Assembly: GCA_014155875.1 (NCBI GenBank)
Contig: JACEFZ010011432.1
Location: 1-64,000, forward strand
Origin: Cepaea nemoralis
Lineage: Eukaryota; Mollusca; Gastropoda; Stylommatophora; Helicidae
Direction: 5' to 3'
DNA length: 64,000 bases
Below the pieces are notes generated by a model. It worked only from the letters and a program-made list of their open reading frames with translations. It was not told the DNA's origin and made no database searches. The position numbers and the translations under genes are program-made. The number at the start of each line of letters is the position of its first letter. The first letter of the stretch is position 1. Of the stretch, positions 46,860-58,455 are shown in pieces.

Positions 46860-47665
46860 CAGTTACACACTGGTCAACCAGTGGTCAAGTGGTCAAGTAA
46901 GGGTCAAGTAGTCAAGTGAGGAAATTTTAGGGAAAAGTGATTGTAATGATGATGGTGGTGATTAAAGAGTGGTAAATTAGTGGTCAATCAGTGGTCAAGC
47001 AGTGGTCAAGTGGTCAAGTAAGGAAAATTTTAGGGAAATTGGTCGTAGTGACATGGTAATGTTTAAATTAGTGGTAAATTAGTGGTCAAGTAGTGGTCAA
47101 GTAGTGGTCAAGCAGTGGTCAAGCGGTGTGTAAGTGAGGAAAATTTTAGGGAAATTTTAGGGAAAAGTGGTTGTAATGAGATGGTGATGATTAAAGAGTG
47201 GTAAATTAGTGGTCAAGTAGTGGTCAAGCAGTGGTCAAGTAAGGAAAATTTTAGGGAAAATTGGTCGCAGCGACATGGTGATGATTAAAGGGTGGTAAAT
47301 TAGTGATCAAGTAGTGGTCAAGTAGTGGTCAAGCAGTGGCCAAGCGGTGTGTAAGTGAGGAAAATTTTAGGGAAAAGTGGTTGTAATGAGATGGTGATGA
47401 TTAAAGGGTGTTAAATTAGTGGTCAAGCAGTGGTCAAGTAAGGAAAATTTTAGGGAAAAGTGATTGTAGCGACATGGTGATGCTTAAAGGGTGGTAAATT
47501 AGTGGTCAAGTAGTGGTCAAGCAGTGGTCAAGTAGTGGTCAAGTGGTCGAGTGACCACTTAAATTGTAGAGGACGATGTGCCTAAGATTATGGTAGTGAT
47601 TAAAGTGATCGATGACGTGGTCAAGCAGTGGTCAAGCAGTGGTCAAGTAGTCGAGTGACCACTTA
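46860..47665 (+). repeat. GGTCAAG subterminal array, left arm
   Basis: Dozens of GTGGTCAAGTA and GTGGTCAAGCA words in clusters, separated by AAAATTTTAGGGAAA and TGATGATTAAAG blocks. Together they give irregular 130-180-bp composite units. The array is mirrored at 56490-57300. Confidence 0.9.
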
Positions 47666-47719
47666 CATTGTAGGGGAAAGTACGTATAGTGCAATGGTGG
47701 TGGGTAGAGTGAAGAAGAA

Positions 47720-48443
47720 TCAATAGTAGTGATAATACTACTACCAATATTAGCGACAAGCACAAAGACAACCAAGTACATACTTGATACACACAAATAC
47801 AAAGACAACGAAACACACGTACACACATACAGAGAGAGAAGTACAGACAAACCATACCATTACTACTGTCACAACAACAGCTATACACAAGTACACACCC
47901 ATAATCAAAGACACAAAGAGGGTCACACACACATATACAAACACAAAGGCAACCATACACAGACAACCCATACCATTACTACTGTCAGCACAACTATACA
48001 CACACGTGTACACACATACAAGCACAAAGTCAACCACACACACCCATAAACATCCACTCAAGTACAGACACAGGAAAACAAAGAAGCAAACAAGGACAGA
48101 CACACTCACCCATAATCAATTACACAAATACACACCTACAAACACAAAGACAACCACACACAGACACATTTGTACATACAGACATACACATAAAGACAGA
48201 CAACCACAAAGACAAACCATACCATTACTACTGTCACAACAACTATACACATGTGCAGACACACTCACCCATACACAAGAACACTCAAAGACAAATACAA
48301 AGACAGCCAAGTACAAAGACACACCCATCGCCTAGGATTACTACTGTCATCACAACTATACACAAGTACACACCCATAAACAAATACACAAGAACCCTCA
48401 AAGACAAACACATCTCCTAGCATTACTACTGTCATCACAACAA

Positions 48444-48494
<51 letters not shown>

Positions 48495-48990
48495 GACATA
48501 CACACATGAACACAAATAGAACCAGACATCAACTACACACATACACACTTGATACACTTGTACGTACACACCTACAAGCGTACAGACACAAAGACATACT
48601 CATCGCCTAGGATTACTACTGTCATCACAACTATATTCAAGTACACACCCATAAACAAATACACAAGAACACTCAAAGACAAACACAAAGACAACCATAC
48701 ACAGACAACCCATACCATTACTACTGTCACTATCAATAGATATACACACGTGCAGACACACTCACCCATACACAAGAACACTCAAAGACAAATACAAAGA
48801 CACAGACACACTTGTACGTACAGATTCAGAAGTACAGACAATCCATACTATTACTACTGTCATCACAACTATACACACATACAGACACGAGTACACACTC
48901 ACCCATACTCAAAGACACACACCCATACCATTACTACTGGTACCACAACCATACACACATACAGACACCTATATACAAATACATAAACAA
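47720..48990 (+). repeat. CA-rich array, left arm
   Basis: Long stretch of ACACA-rich sequence with the recurrent phrase CCATACCATTACTACTGTCA and a plain (CA)n at 48443-48490. Mirrored at 55150-56410. Frames rich in T, H and Y are artefacts. Confidence 0.9.
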
Positions 48991-49051
48991 AACGTGTCCC
49001 TACAAGAATATCACATACCCCCTTTTGGTAAAGAACGCGGATGTCCGAGAC

Positions 49052-49218
49052 TACGTCATCACCGCCATGTGCAAAAGTCATTAAGTGGTAGCATGAGTCA
49101 TCGGTTTGTGGGAAGCAGGCGGGCGGCGTGAGAATAGCTTGTCTACAAAACTGCCACGTCAGCTAGGTCGTGTGCAGAACCAGTGTATAAAATAGAAGGC
49201 GTCTCTTGTGAGCTCAGT
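49052..49218 (+). promoter_or_regulatory. RNA polymerase II promoter of zinc-finger gene
   Basis: TATAAAATAG at 49186-49195 is followed by an initiator TCAGT at 49214-49218. TATA start to initiator A is 30 bp, the standard distance. Upstream are TACGTCA (49052-49058, CRE-like) and TGAGTCA (49094-49100, AP-1-like). The right arm has the same elements in mirror image. Confidence 0.7.
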
Positions 49219-49222
49219 ACCA

Positions 49223-49450
49223 GTTCACGGGCTGACTTGGGTATCTACAGAGGTGCTTCAGGGTGGTGTGAGCAGTGTTTGTGTCGTCGGCAGATATTGT
49301 TCACGTACTGACTTGGCTAGCTACATCGGTGAAACAGGTTGGTGTGAGCATTGTTCGTGTAGTAACCACCTATTTTTCACGTAGTGACTTGGCTAGCTAC
49401 AGCAGTGAAACTTGGTGTGAGCCTTATTCGTGTCGTTGGCCTCTGATAAA
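49223..49450 (+). repeat. Three 76-bp direct repeats in the 5' leader
   Basis: Units begin at 49223, 49299 and 49375, each GTTCACG-like followed by CTGACTTGGCTAGCTACA and TTGGTGTGAGCA. Exact 76-bp spacing places them right after the transcription start and before the zinc-finger ATG. Confidence 0.85.
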
Positions 49451-49524
49451 ACAGTGAAACATTGTATACACCAGAACATTTTTTCGTGGTTGTAAGAAAG
49501 AAGAAAAAAAACCAGTTTATCAAT

Positions 49525-50121
49525 ATGACCACCAGATCTACTGTCACGTGTTCAGTGTGCGACAAAGCCTATTGTGATAAGTATACCCTTAATCGTCACA
49601 TTCGGACCATTCACGAGGGGAAAGACCAAATATATCCCTGTCAGTTATGTGATAAGGTGTATAATACGAACGATGGCCTACAAAAACACAAACGAATACG
49701 TCATCAGCCACGTATGAATACACCAAACACTGCAATACCAGAGACGACAGCACCACCTGTCTATTTACATCATCATCGTAGTCTAACGCAAGTACCAGAC
49801 TGCCACCACTGTATCTTCAATGATAACCTTACCCGCCATAATGGGAACATTCACAATGATTATCCCTGTCAGATACGTACCAATCTATACAATTCGAACC
49901 TACAACGGTACTTACATCACCAGACATCACGAGAAAGGATGACACCCTTAGACACCCTGGCAACACCTCCACTCATAGTAGCAGAGGATATCCAACCAAA
50001 TGATAGAGACAGCTTGGCAGCCCTTAAGGCGTACTGCAAGGACCTATCGCTTATGCTACCCAATCAAGTGGTAGTACTAGAAAAAAGTGTCGACCACCGC
50101 TATCGGGTGGTTTTGGTATGA
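49525..50121 (+). CDS. C2H2 zinc-finger protein (left arm)
   Basis: 198 codons from an ATG with A at -3. Two canonical fingers are present: C9, C12, H25, H30 and C39, C42, H55, H60. A third motif (C93, C96, H105, H110) has a shortened loop, and a fourth (C115, R118, H131) lacks its second cysteine. The C-terminal 60 residues have no recognised domain. The protein likely binds nucleic acid. A TATA promoter and 76-bp repeats precede it, and it is transcribed toward the element's core. The right-arm copy is frameshifted, so this is the only complete version. Whether it serves the element or is a captured host gene cannot be told. Confidence 0.75.
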   Translation: MTTRSTVTCSVCDKAYCDKYTLNRHIRTIHEGKDQIYPCQLCDKVYNTNDGLQKHKRIRHQPRMNTPNTAIPETTAPPVYLHHHRSLTQVPDCHHCIFNDNLTRHNGNIHNDYPCQIRTNLYNSNLQRYLHHQTSRERMTPLDTLATPPLIVAEDIQPNDRDSLAALKAYCKDLSLMLPNQVVVLEKSVDHRYRVVLV

Positions 50122-50831
50122 TAAAAAGAAGTATTCAGATATCTTGTATGATATCTCATACATGTCTTTATTCTGGATCCGAAACAAATAAGGTATGTGT
50201 GATGACTTCTATAATATCAACAGTGTTTTTGATAGTCAACCAGCAGAGCCCAGAAGAATGAAGATCACTAATTCAGAACTTTTTGGTGTTTCACTAATCA
50301 TCTATGTCATTGATTTTTTCTTATATCTCTAAACTGTTTTTCACTACTCATGTATGTCATTGATTTTTTCTTATATCACTAAAGTGTTTTGATGAATATG
50401 TTGTGAACACACATATTTGGTGATAAATATTGAAACCAAGTTTTTTGTTGATTTTCTTTATTGGTTTTGTTTTCATGACGTTGTCTTGTCGGCTCAGAGC
50501 TTACATTACCAGACATGAACAACTCGGTAGAAGAAGTTATGGCAAATACAGAACAGTCAAATGTATAAAACCTAGGAAAAAATAACCAAAGGCGAAAAGG
50601 CCTAAAGAGAGAAATGTCTCGACCAAGCTTATAAATATTACAACTAAAAGGTTGATCAAAATTCAAACATTATAAAAATAACCACATATGAAAAACATCG
50701 TCCAAAGACAGAAATATTTCAACTAAACTTATAAATAAGTCACCAAAAGGGGAAAAGGTCAAGTACAGAAATAGCTATGGAAAAAGTAAGTCCACAAAAC
50801 TAAGAAAGAAATGTAACTTCTGTAGTCAAAT

Positions 50832-51119
50832 GTGTCTTATCTGAAAAGACGCTGTCAATGTCACCCCTTTCGTTGTTTTACTTTACCAAAGACCTTCACC
50901 GTATCTGGTACAGAAACCCTTATACAGCACTCATCTCTCCACAGTCTTGGTTGCTTTCTAATACAAAGTGGTTACATCACCAAGAACTTCAAACCTCCAC
51001 TGTACACGTGCTCCATTGAAACACCCATGACAGTTAACAACATGTATGGCCATGTAATCTGTGAGTCCATCGGGGATAGTTCATCCGAGTATTCCAAAAG
51101 ATCCATTTCCCATGGCTGA
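50832..51119 (+). CDS. Possible exon conserved in both arms
   Basis: An open frame of 95 codons without an ATG start is preceded by a good 3' splice site (ACTTCTGTAG ending at 50826), in phase with TCA AAT GTG. It includes KRRCQCHPFRCFTLPKTF and ends SKRSISHG. The identical frame is at 53043-53330 on the minus strand. The arms are too similar for conservation to be evidence of selection. No family recognised. Confidence 0.3.
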   Translation: MSYLKRRCQCHPFRCFTLPKTFTVSGTETLIQHSSLHSLGCFLIQSGYITKNFKPPLYTCSIETPMTVNNMYGHVICESIGDSSSEYSKRSISHG

Positions 51120-51328
51120 CATCTTCAACTTGCTATAACACAACTTATTCTAATATACACTTTACATGAAATTTCCCAAATTTGGGCTCTATTAAAGATT
51201 ACGTAATGAGATACACAAAGACACCAAGAACATATCATACAAAACAATTCACAAATTAAAACTTAAACCATATCAGATGAACCACCCAACAAGTACTACT
51301 AGAACACAAACATATAATAAGGAAACAC

Positions 51329-51562
51329 ATGACACACAGAGCTTACAGACAAATCACTTGGACTCAAACAAATTTTGCTTCTTGTACTGTAGAATTCTAC
51401 CAACACTTCTTTCCTATCACCAAAACTAAACATCTACCACACAACCACTGGTCATTTGTCCAACATAATACTCATACCCTCGCCAACGACATTAAGGAAA
51501 TGCATACTAGTTTTATTTCAGGTTATAACTCTTTTAATAGGGCAGAGAGATATACATGTTAA
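51329..51562 (+). CDS. Hypothetical ORF crossing left arm into core
   Basis: 77 codons starting MTHRAYRQITWTQTNFAS with a true ATG. The first 60 residues are shared with the right-arm frame at 52519-52833. The rest reads into the core and differs. The two proteins thus have the same start and different ends, a by-product of the inverted-arm geometry. Function unknown. Confidence 0.25.
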   Translation: MTHRAYRQITWTQTNFASCTVEFYQHFFPITKTKHLPHNHWSFVQHNTHTLANDIKEMHTSFISGYNSFNRAERYTC

Positions 51563-52653
51563 TTAGACTATATCTGCCTTCTTCACTGCTGTCCTTTGTT
51601 CGATGACTTTTCTTCTGTGGTTGTCCCTCAAGACTGGGTTCAAAATTTTTTCCAGCTCTAGTATACGACTTTCAAAATTCTCACGTTCTCTGATTACATG
51701 ATGCCAGTTACCATTGCGTTCTTCGGTGCCAACAGTATGGACTGTCAAGAAGTGAGGTTCTGGTGCAAAATTAACCTGTGGAGGTAAATAAAACACATTG
51801 AAACTTACAAGACTACCTACTACTTCAGTAAAGAAAAAAACAGTAAAAAATTCACAAGGAGAAGTGGTAAAATCCACTAAAAACAGACTGTCGACATTCT
51901 ATTGGTCACGTCTTGAGAAAAGGTAAAGGTATAGTCACTGATGGTTTGTGGTATAGAGAGATGTACATAGAAAACATGTATAACACATAGGTTTTCGGTA
52001 TTGGTCATGTTTACCAAAATACACATGTGAACTATGATCATTACTACCCATACACACCTTATTCGTTGAAGAGGAACACCTTCGGACACCATCAGTAGGA
52101 TATTTTTCGTTCCACGTCACATTAATTTTCTTGAGAGACTCTGGGGCATGACTACTAGCCAAAAGGTCAATATCTTCATCTGAAGACGAATCATCACCCC
52201 AAGCAAAGGTTGTCTCTGGTACATCTAAAGCTGGCTGGGTGCCACGAGTAGGTTTCTGGCAGAACAAAATGTCTAATGATAAAGCTGGTGTGAAGAAGAC
52301 AGAATCATCCTCCTTCAAAACACTGTCATCTTCACAACAATCTTCATCTTCTGACCACGATGTCCGTCTATCAATTAAAGCTGTCATTGTACCTGGTGAA
52401 TGGAAGGTGAAAAAAGTTTTACACAAGAAGGTTAAAACGTTTTTAAATCAATTTGATTCTATAGAAGAATCTCTGATCACAGACCCATACTACAGATACG
52501 ACAGTGTGAGTGTAGATTCTACGAGTCACAATTATGGACTGGTGTAATGGTTTTCACTAACAACTGACAAGAGGGTGTTTTTGTGAAACGGGAACTCGAC
52601 ACCGGTGATATGTTAGTAGTAGGGGCTTTAAATCTAATGTCTGACAATGTATA
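51509..52653. other. Unique core between inverted arms
   Basis: The only part of the element present once. It holds a minus-strand spliced gene and its polyadenylation signal near 51513-51518. Confidence 0.8.
51563..52426 (-). CDS. Two-exon gene of unknown function in the core
   Basis: Exon 1 runs 52426-52058 and exon 2 runs 51775-51563. The intron (282 bp) begins GTGTGTATG and ends TTTACCTCCACAG. Both junctions are in phase 0, so the joined frame has 193 codons. Residues 20-120 are acidic and serine-rich (SWSEDEDCCEDD, GDDSSSDEDIDLL), and exon 2 has a charged, helix-prone segment (RERENFESRILELEKIL). An AATAAA lies about 45 bp after the stop. An alternative 3' splice site at 52393 would make exon 1 internal, with upstream exons in the right arm. 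No family recognised. A plus-strand frame at 52239-52547 overlaps and is less convincing. Confidence 0.5.
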
Positions 52654-52833
52654 AGTATGCATTTCCTTAATGTCGTTGGCGAGGGTATGAGTATTATGTT
52701 GGACAAATGACCAGTGGTTGTGTGGTAGATGTTTAGTTTTGATGATAGGAAAGAAGTGTTGGTAGAATTCTACAGTACAAGAAGCAAAATTTGTTTGAGT
52801 CCAAGTGATTTGTCTGTAAGCTCTGTGTGTCAT
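52519..52833 (-). CDS. Hypothetical ORF crossing right arm into core
   Basis: 104 codons with the same MTHRAYRQITWTQTNFAS start as the left-arm frame but a different, core-encoded C-terminus. It lies upstream of, and on the same strand as, the core gene. No splice donor linking them was identified. Confidence 0.3.
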   Translation of the reverse strand: MTHRAYRQITWTQTNFASCTVEFYQHFFPIIKTKHLPHNHWSFVQHNTHTLANDIKEMHTYTLSDIRFKAPTTNISPVSSSRFTKTPSCQLLVKTITPVHNCDS

Positions 52834-53042
52834 GTGTTTCCTTATTATATGTTTGTGTTCTAGTAGTACTTGTTGGGTGGTTCATCTGATATGGTTTAAG
52901 TTTTAATTTGTGAATTGTTTTGTATGATATGTTCTTGGTGTCTTTGTGTATCTCATTACGTAATCTTTAATAGAGCCCAAATTTGGGAAATTTCATGTAA
53001 AGTGTATATTAGAATAAGTTGTGTTATAGCAAGTTGAAGATG

Positions 53043-53330
53043 TCAGCCATGGGAAATGGATCTTTTGGAATACTCGGATGAACTATCCCCGATGGACTCA
53101 CAGATTACATGGCCATACATGTTGTTAACTGTCATGGGTGTTTCAATGGAGCACGTGTACAGTGGAGGTTTGAAGTTCTTGGTGATGTAACCACTTTGTA
53201 TTAGAAAGCAACCAAGACTGTGGAGAGATGAGTGCTGTATAAGGGTTTCTGTACCAGATACGGTGAAGGTCTTTGGTAAAGTAAAACAACGAAAGGGGTG
53301 ACATTGACAGCGTCTTTTCAGATAAGACAC
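53043..53330 (-). CDS. Possible exon, right-arm copy
   Basis: Mirror of 50832-51119 with the same predicted protein and splice acceptor. On this strand it lies upstream of the core gene, so it could be one of that gene's exons. Confidence 0.3.
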   Translation of the reverse strand: MSYLKRRCQCHPFRCFTLPKTFTVSGTETLIQHSSLHSLGCFLIQSGYITKNFKPPLYTCSIETPMTVNNMYGHVICESIGDSSSEYSKRSISHG

Positions 53331-54040
53331 ATTTGACTACAGAAGTTACATTTCTTTCTTAGTTTTGTGGACTTACTTTTTCCATAGCTATTTCTGTACT
53401 TGACCTTTTCCCCTTTTGGTGACTTATTTATAAGTTTAGTTGAAATATTTCTGTCTTTGGACGATGTTTTTCATATGTGGTTATTTTTATAATGTTTGAA
53501 TTTTGATCAACCTTTTAGTTGTAATATTTATAAGCTTGGTCGAGACATTTCTCTCTTTAGGCCTTTTCGCCTTTGGTTATTTTTTCCTAGGTTTTATACA
53601 TTTGACTGTTCTGTATTTGCCATAACTTCTTCTAAGACATTGTTCATGTCTGGTAATGTAAGCTCTGAGCCGACAAGACAACGTCATGAAAACAAAACCA
53701 ATAAAGAAAATCAACAAAAAACTTGGTTTCAATATTATCACCAAGATATGTGTGTTCACAACATATTCATCAAAACACTTTAGTGATATAAGAAAAAATC
53801 AATGACATACATGAGTAGTGAAAAACAGTTTAGAGATATAAGAAAAAATCAATGACATAGATGATTAGTGAAACACCAAAAAGTTCTGAATTAGTGATCT
53901 TCATTCTTCTGGGCTCTGCTGGTTGACTATCAAAAACACTGTTGATGTTATAGAAGTCATCACACATACCTTATTTGTTTCGGATCCAGAATAAAGACAT
54001 GTATGAGATATCATACAAGATATCTGAATACTTCTTTTTA

Positions 54041-54639
54041 TCATACCAAAACCACCCGATAGCGGTGGTCGACACTTTTTTCTAGTACTACCACTTGATT
54101 GGGTAGCATAAGCGATAGGTCCTTGCAGTACGCCTTAAGGGCTGCCAAGCTGTCTCTATCATTTGGTTGGATATCCTCTGCTACTATGAGTGGACTGTGT
54201 TGCCAGGGTGTCTAAGGGTGTCATTCCTTTCTCGTGATGTCTGGTGATGTAAGTACCGTTGTAGGTTCGAATTGTATAGATTGGTACGTATCTGACAGGG
54301 ATAATCATTGTGAATGTTCCCATTATGGCGGGTAAGGTTATCATTGAAGATACAGTGGTGGCAGTCTGGTACTTGCGTTAGACTACGATGATGATGTAAA
54401 TAGACAGGTGGTGCTGTCGTCTCTGGTATTGCAGTGTTTGGTGTATTCATACGTGGCTGATGACGTATTCGTTTGTGTTTTTGTAGGCCATCGTTCGTAT
54501 TATACACCTTATCACATAACTGACAGGGATATATTTGGTCTTTCCCCTCGTGAATGGTCCGAATGTGACGATTAAGGGTATACTTATCACAATAGGCTTT
54601 GTCGCACACTGAACACGTGACAGTAGATCTGGTGGTCAT
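54041..54639 (-). pseudogene. C2H2 zinc-finger gene, frameshifted right-arm copy
   Basis: Identical in the first two fingers to the left-arm gene. An extra base near 54226 and another near 54196 shift the frame, so translation ends early after HPGNTVHS. The promoter (TATA at 54968-54977) and the 76-bp repeats are retained. Confidence 0.8.
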
Positions 54640-54709
54640 ATTGATAAACTGGTTTTTTTCTTCTTTCTTACAACCACGAAAAAATGTTCTGGTGTATACA
54701 ATGTTTCAC

Positions 54710-54980
54710 TGTTTTATCAGAGGCCAACGACACGAATAAGGCTCACACCAAGTTTCACTGCTGTAGCTAGCCAAGTCACTACGTGAAAAATAGGTGGTTA
54801 CTACACGAACAATGCTCACACCAACCTGTTTCACCGATGTAGCTAGCCAAGTCAGTACGTGAACAATATCTGCCGACGACACAAACACTGCTCACACCAC
54901 CCTGAAGCACCTCTGTAGATACCCAAGTCAGCCCGTGAACTGGTACTGAGCTCACAAGAGACGCCTTCTATTTTATACAC
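54710..54980 (-). promoter_or_regulatory. Right-arm copy of promoter and 76-bp repeats
   Basis: Mirror of 49186-49450, with TATAAAATAG at 54968-54977 and all three repeat units present. Confidence 0.7.
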
Positions 54981-55149
54981 TGGTTCTGCACACGACCTAG
55001 CTGACGTGGCAGTTTTGTAGACAAGCTATTCTCACGCCTGCTTCCCACAAACCGATGACTCATGCTACCACTTAATGACTTTTGCACATGGCGGTGATGA
55101 CGTAGGGGCCTTCTCGGACATCCGCGTTCTTTACCAAAAGGGGGTATGT

Positions 55150-55677
55150 GATATTCTTGTAGGGACACGTTTTGTTTATGTATTTGTATATAGGTGTCTG
55201 TATGTGTGTATGGTTGTGGTACCAGTAGTAATGGTATGGGTGTGTGTCTTTGAGTATGGGTGAGTGTGTACTCGTGTCTGTATGTGTGTATAGTTGTGAT
55301 GACAGTAGTAATAGTATGGATTGTCTGTACTTCTGAATCTGTACGTACAAGTGTGTCTGTGTCTTTGTATTTGTCTTTGAGTGTTCTTGTGTATGGGTGA
55401 GTGTGTCTGCACGTGTGTATATCTATTGATAGTGACAGTAGTAATGGTATGGGTTGTCTGTGTATGGTTGTCTTTGTGTTTGTCTTTGAGTGTTCTTGTG
55501 TATTTGTTTATGGGTGTGTACTTGAATATAGTTGTGATGACAGTAGTAATCCTAGGCGATGAGTATGTCTTTGTGTCTGTACGCTTGTAGGTGTGTACGT
55601 ACAAGTGTATCAAGTGTGTATGTGTGTAGTTGATGTCTGGTTCTATTTGTGTTCATGTGTGTATGTCTGTGTGTGTA

Positions 55678-55708
<31 letters not shown>

Positions 55709-57300
55709 TGTGATGACAGTAGTAATGCTAGGAGATGTGTTTGTCTTTGAGGGTTCTTGTGTATTTGTTTATGGGTGTGTACTTGTGTATAGTTGTGATG
55801 ACAGTAGTAATCCTAGGCGATGGGTGTGTCTTTGTACTTGGCTGTCTTTGTATTTGTCTTTGAGTGTTCTTGTGTATGGGTGAGTGTGTCTGCACATGTG
55901 TATAGTTGTTGTGACAGTAGTAATGGTATGGTTTGTCTTTGTGGTTGTCTGTCTTTATGTGTATATCTGTATGTACAAATGTGTCTGTGTGTGGTTGTCT
56001 TTGTGTTTGTAGGTGTGTATTTGTGTAATTGATTATGGGTGAGTGTGTCTGTCCTTGTTTGCTTCTTTGTTTTCCTGTGTCTGTACTTGAGTGGATGTTT
56101 ATGGGTGTGTGTGGTTGACTTTGTGCTTGTATGTGTGTACACGTGTGTGTATAGTTGTGCTGACAGTAGTAATGGTATGGGTTGTCTGTGTATGGTTGCC
56201 TTTGTGTTTGTATATGTGTGTGTGACCCTCTTTGTGTCTTTGATTATGGGTGTGTACTTGTGTATAGCTGTTGTTGTGACAGTAGTAATGGTATGGTTTG
56301 TCTGTACTTCTGTCTCTGTATGTGTGTACGTGTGTTTCGTTGTCTTTGTATTTGTGTGTATCAAGTATGTACTTGGTTGTCTTTGTGCTTGTCGCTAATA
56401 TTGGTAGTAGTATTATCACTACTATTGATTCTTCTTCACTCTACCCACCACCATTGCACTATACGTACTTTCCCCTACAATTTAAGTGGTCACTCGACTA
56501 CTTGACCACTGCTTGACCACTGCTTGACCACGTCATCGATCACTTTAATCACTACCATAATCTTAGGCACATCGTCCTCTACAATTTAAGTGGTCACTCG
56601 ACCACTTGACCACTACTTGACCACTGCTTGACCACTACTTGACCACTAATTTACCACCCTTTAAGCATCACCATGTCGCTACAATCACTTTCCCCTAAAA
56701 TTTATTCACTTGACCACTTGACCACTTGACCTACTTGACCACTAATTTAACACCCTTTAATCATCACCATCTCATTACAATCACTTTTCCCTAAAATTTC
56801 CCTAAAATTTTCCTCACTTACACACCGCTTGACCACTGCTTGACCACTACTTGACCACTACTTGATCACTAATTTAACACCCTTTAATCATCACCATATC
56901 ATTACAATCACTTTTCCCTAAACTTTTCCTTACTTGACCACTGCTTGACCACTGCTTGACCACTAATTTACCACTCTTTAATCATCACCATCTCATTACA
57001 ACCACTTTTCCCTAAAATTTCCCTAAAATTTTCCTCACTTACACACCGCTTGACCACTGCTTGACCACTACTTGACCACTACTTGACCACTAATTTACCA
57101 CTAATTTAAACATTACCATGTCACTACGACCAATTTCCCCTAAAATTTTCCTTACTTGACCACTTGACCACTGCTTGACCACTGATTGACCACTAATTTA
57201 CCACTCTTTAATCACCACCATCTCATTACAATCACTTTTCCCTAAAATTTTCCTCACTTGACTACTTGACCCTTACTTGACCACTTGACCACTGGTTGAC
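55150..57300 (-). repeat. CA-rich and GGTCAAG arrays, right arm
   Basis: Mirror of 46860-48990, with the CA-rich part at 55150-56410 and the GGTCAAG part at 56490-57300. Unit numbers differ slightly from the left arm. Confidence 0.9.
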
Positions 57301-57489
57301 CAGTGTGTAACTGCGAACACCTCTTATTACATTTATGACCACCCCTGTATCACTCCTAGTTGATCACTAATACCCCTTACCACCATACCCATTATAACTT
57401 TATAAGATTTCCTTTGTAATGATGGTAGTGAATATACCACCCTTTACCTTCACTACTATCACACTGTTCAGATGATAGTAACCACCATA

Positions 57490-58455
57490 TACCCATGAGT
57501 ATAACGACCCATCACACCCTTGTTTATCACTACACATACACATTATGTCTACGCCACCACCATATACCCATGAGTAGAACGACCCATCACACCCTTGTCT
57601 ATCACTACACATACACATTATGTCTACGACACCACCATATACCCATGAGTAGAACGACCCATCACACCCTTGTTCATCACTACCCATACACATTCCTATA
57701 CGTAACCACCATATACCCATGAATAGAACGACCCATCACACCCTTGTTTATCACTACACATACACATTATGTCTACGCCACCACCATATACCCATGAGTA
57801 GAACGACCCATCACACCCTTGATTATACAGCACTACACATACACATTATGTCTACGCCACTACCATATACCCATGAGTAGAACGACCCGTCACACCCTTG
57901 TTCATCACTACCCATACTAATATACGTAACCACCATATACCCATGAGTAGAATGACCCATCACACCCTTGTTTATACAGCACTACACATACACATTATGT
58001 CTACGACACCACCATATACCCATGAGTAGAACGACCCATCACACCCTTGTTTATCACCACGCATACACATTATGTCTATGACACCACCATATACCCATGA
58101 GTAGAACGACCCATCACACCCTTGTTTATCACTACCCATACACATTATGTCTACGCCACCACCATATACCCATGAGTAGAACGACCCATCACACCCTTGT
58201 TCATCACTACCCATACACATTATGTCTACGCCACCACCATATACCCATGAGTAGAACGACCCATCACACCCTTGTTTATCACTACACAGACACATTATGT
58301 CTACGCGACCACCATATACCCATGAGTAGAATGACCCATCACACCCTTGTTTATCACCACACATACACATTATGTCTACGACACCACCATATACCCATGA
58401 GTAGAATGACCCATCACACCCTTGTCTATCACTACACATACTAATAGACGTAACC
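57490..58455 (-). repeat. Expanded 75-bp repeat array, right arm
   Basis: About a dozen units of the 75-bp repeat (three in the left arm), with CATATACCCATGAGTAGAAC on the plus strand as the marker. Some units have small indels that break the 25-residue frame. Confidence 0.9.

Larger units (their letters stand above)
46224..51508 (+). repeat. Left inverted arm
   Basis: 5,285 bp. It includes about 118 bp near its outer end (about 46249-46367) that the right arm lacks. This extra piece has a hairpin of GCCTCCAGGCTGG and its complement. It has three 75-bp repeats against about a dozen in the right arm. Confidence 0.85.

Noticed and set aside
50379..50666. 95-codon minus-strand ORF, mirrored at 53496-53783
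   Set aside because: Opposite to the zinc-finger gene direction. The two copies agree only because the arms are nearly identical, and no motif is present.
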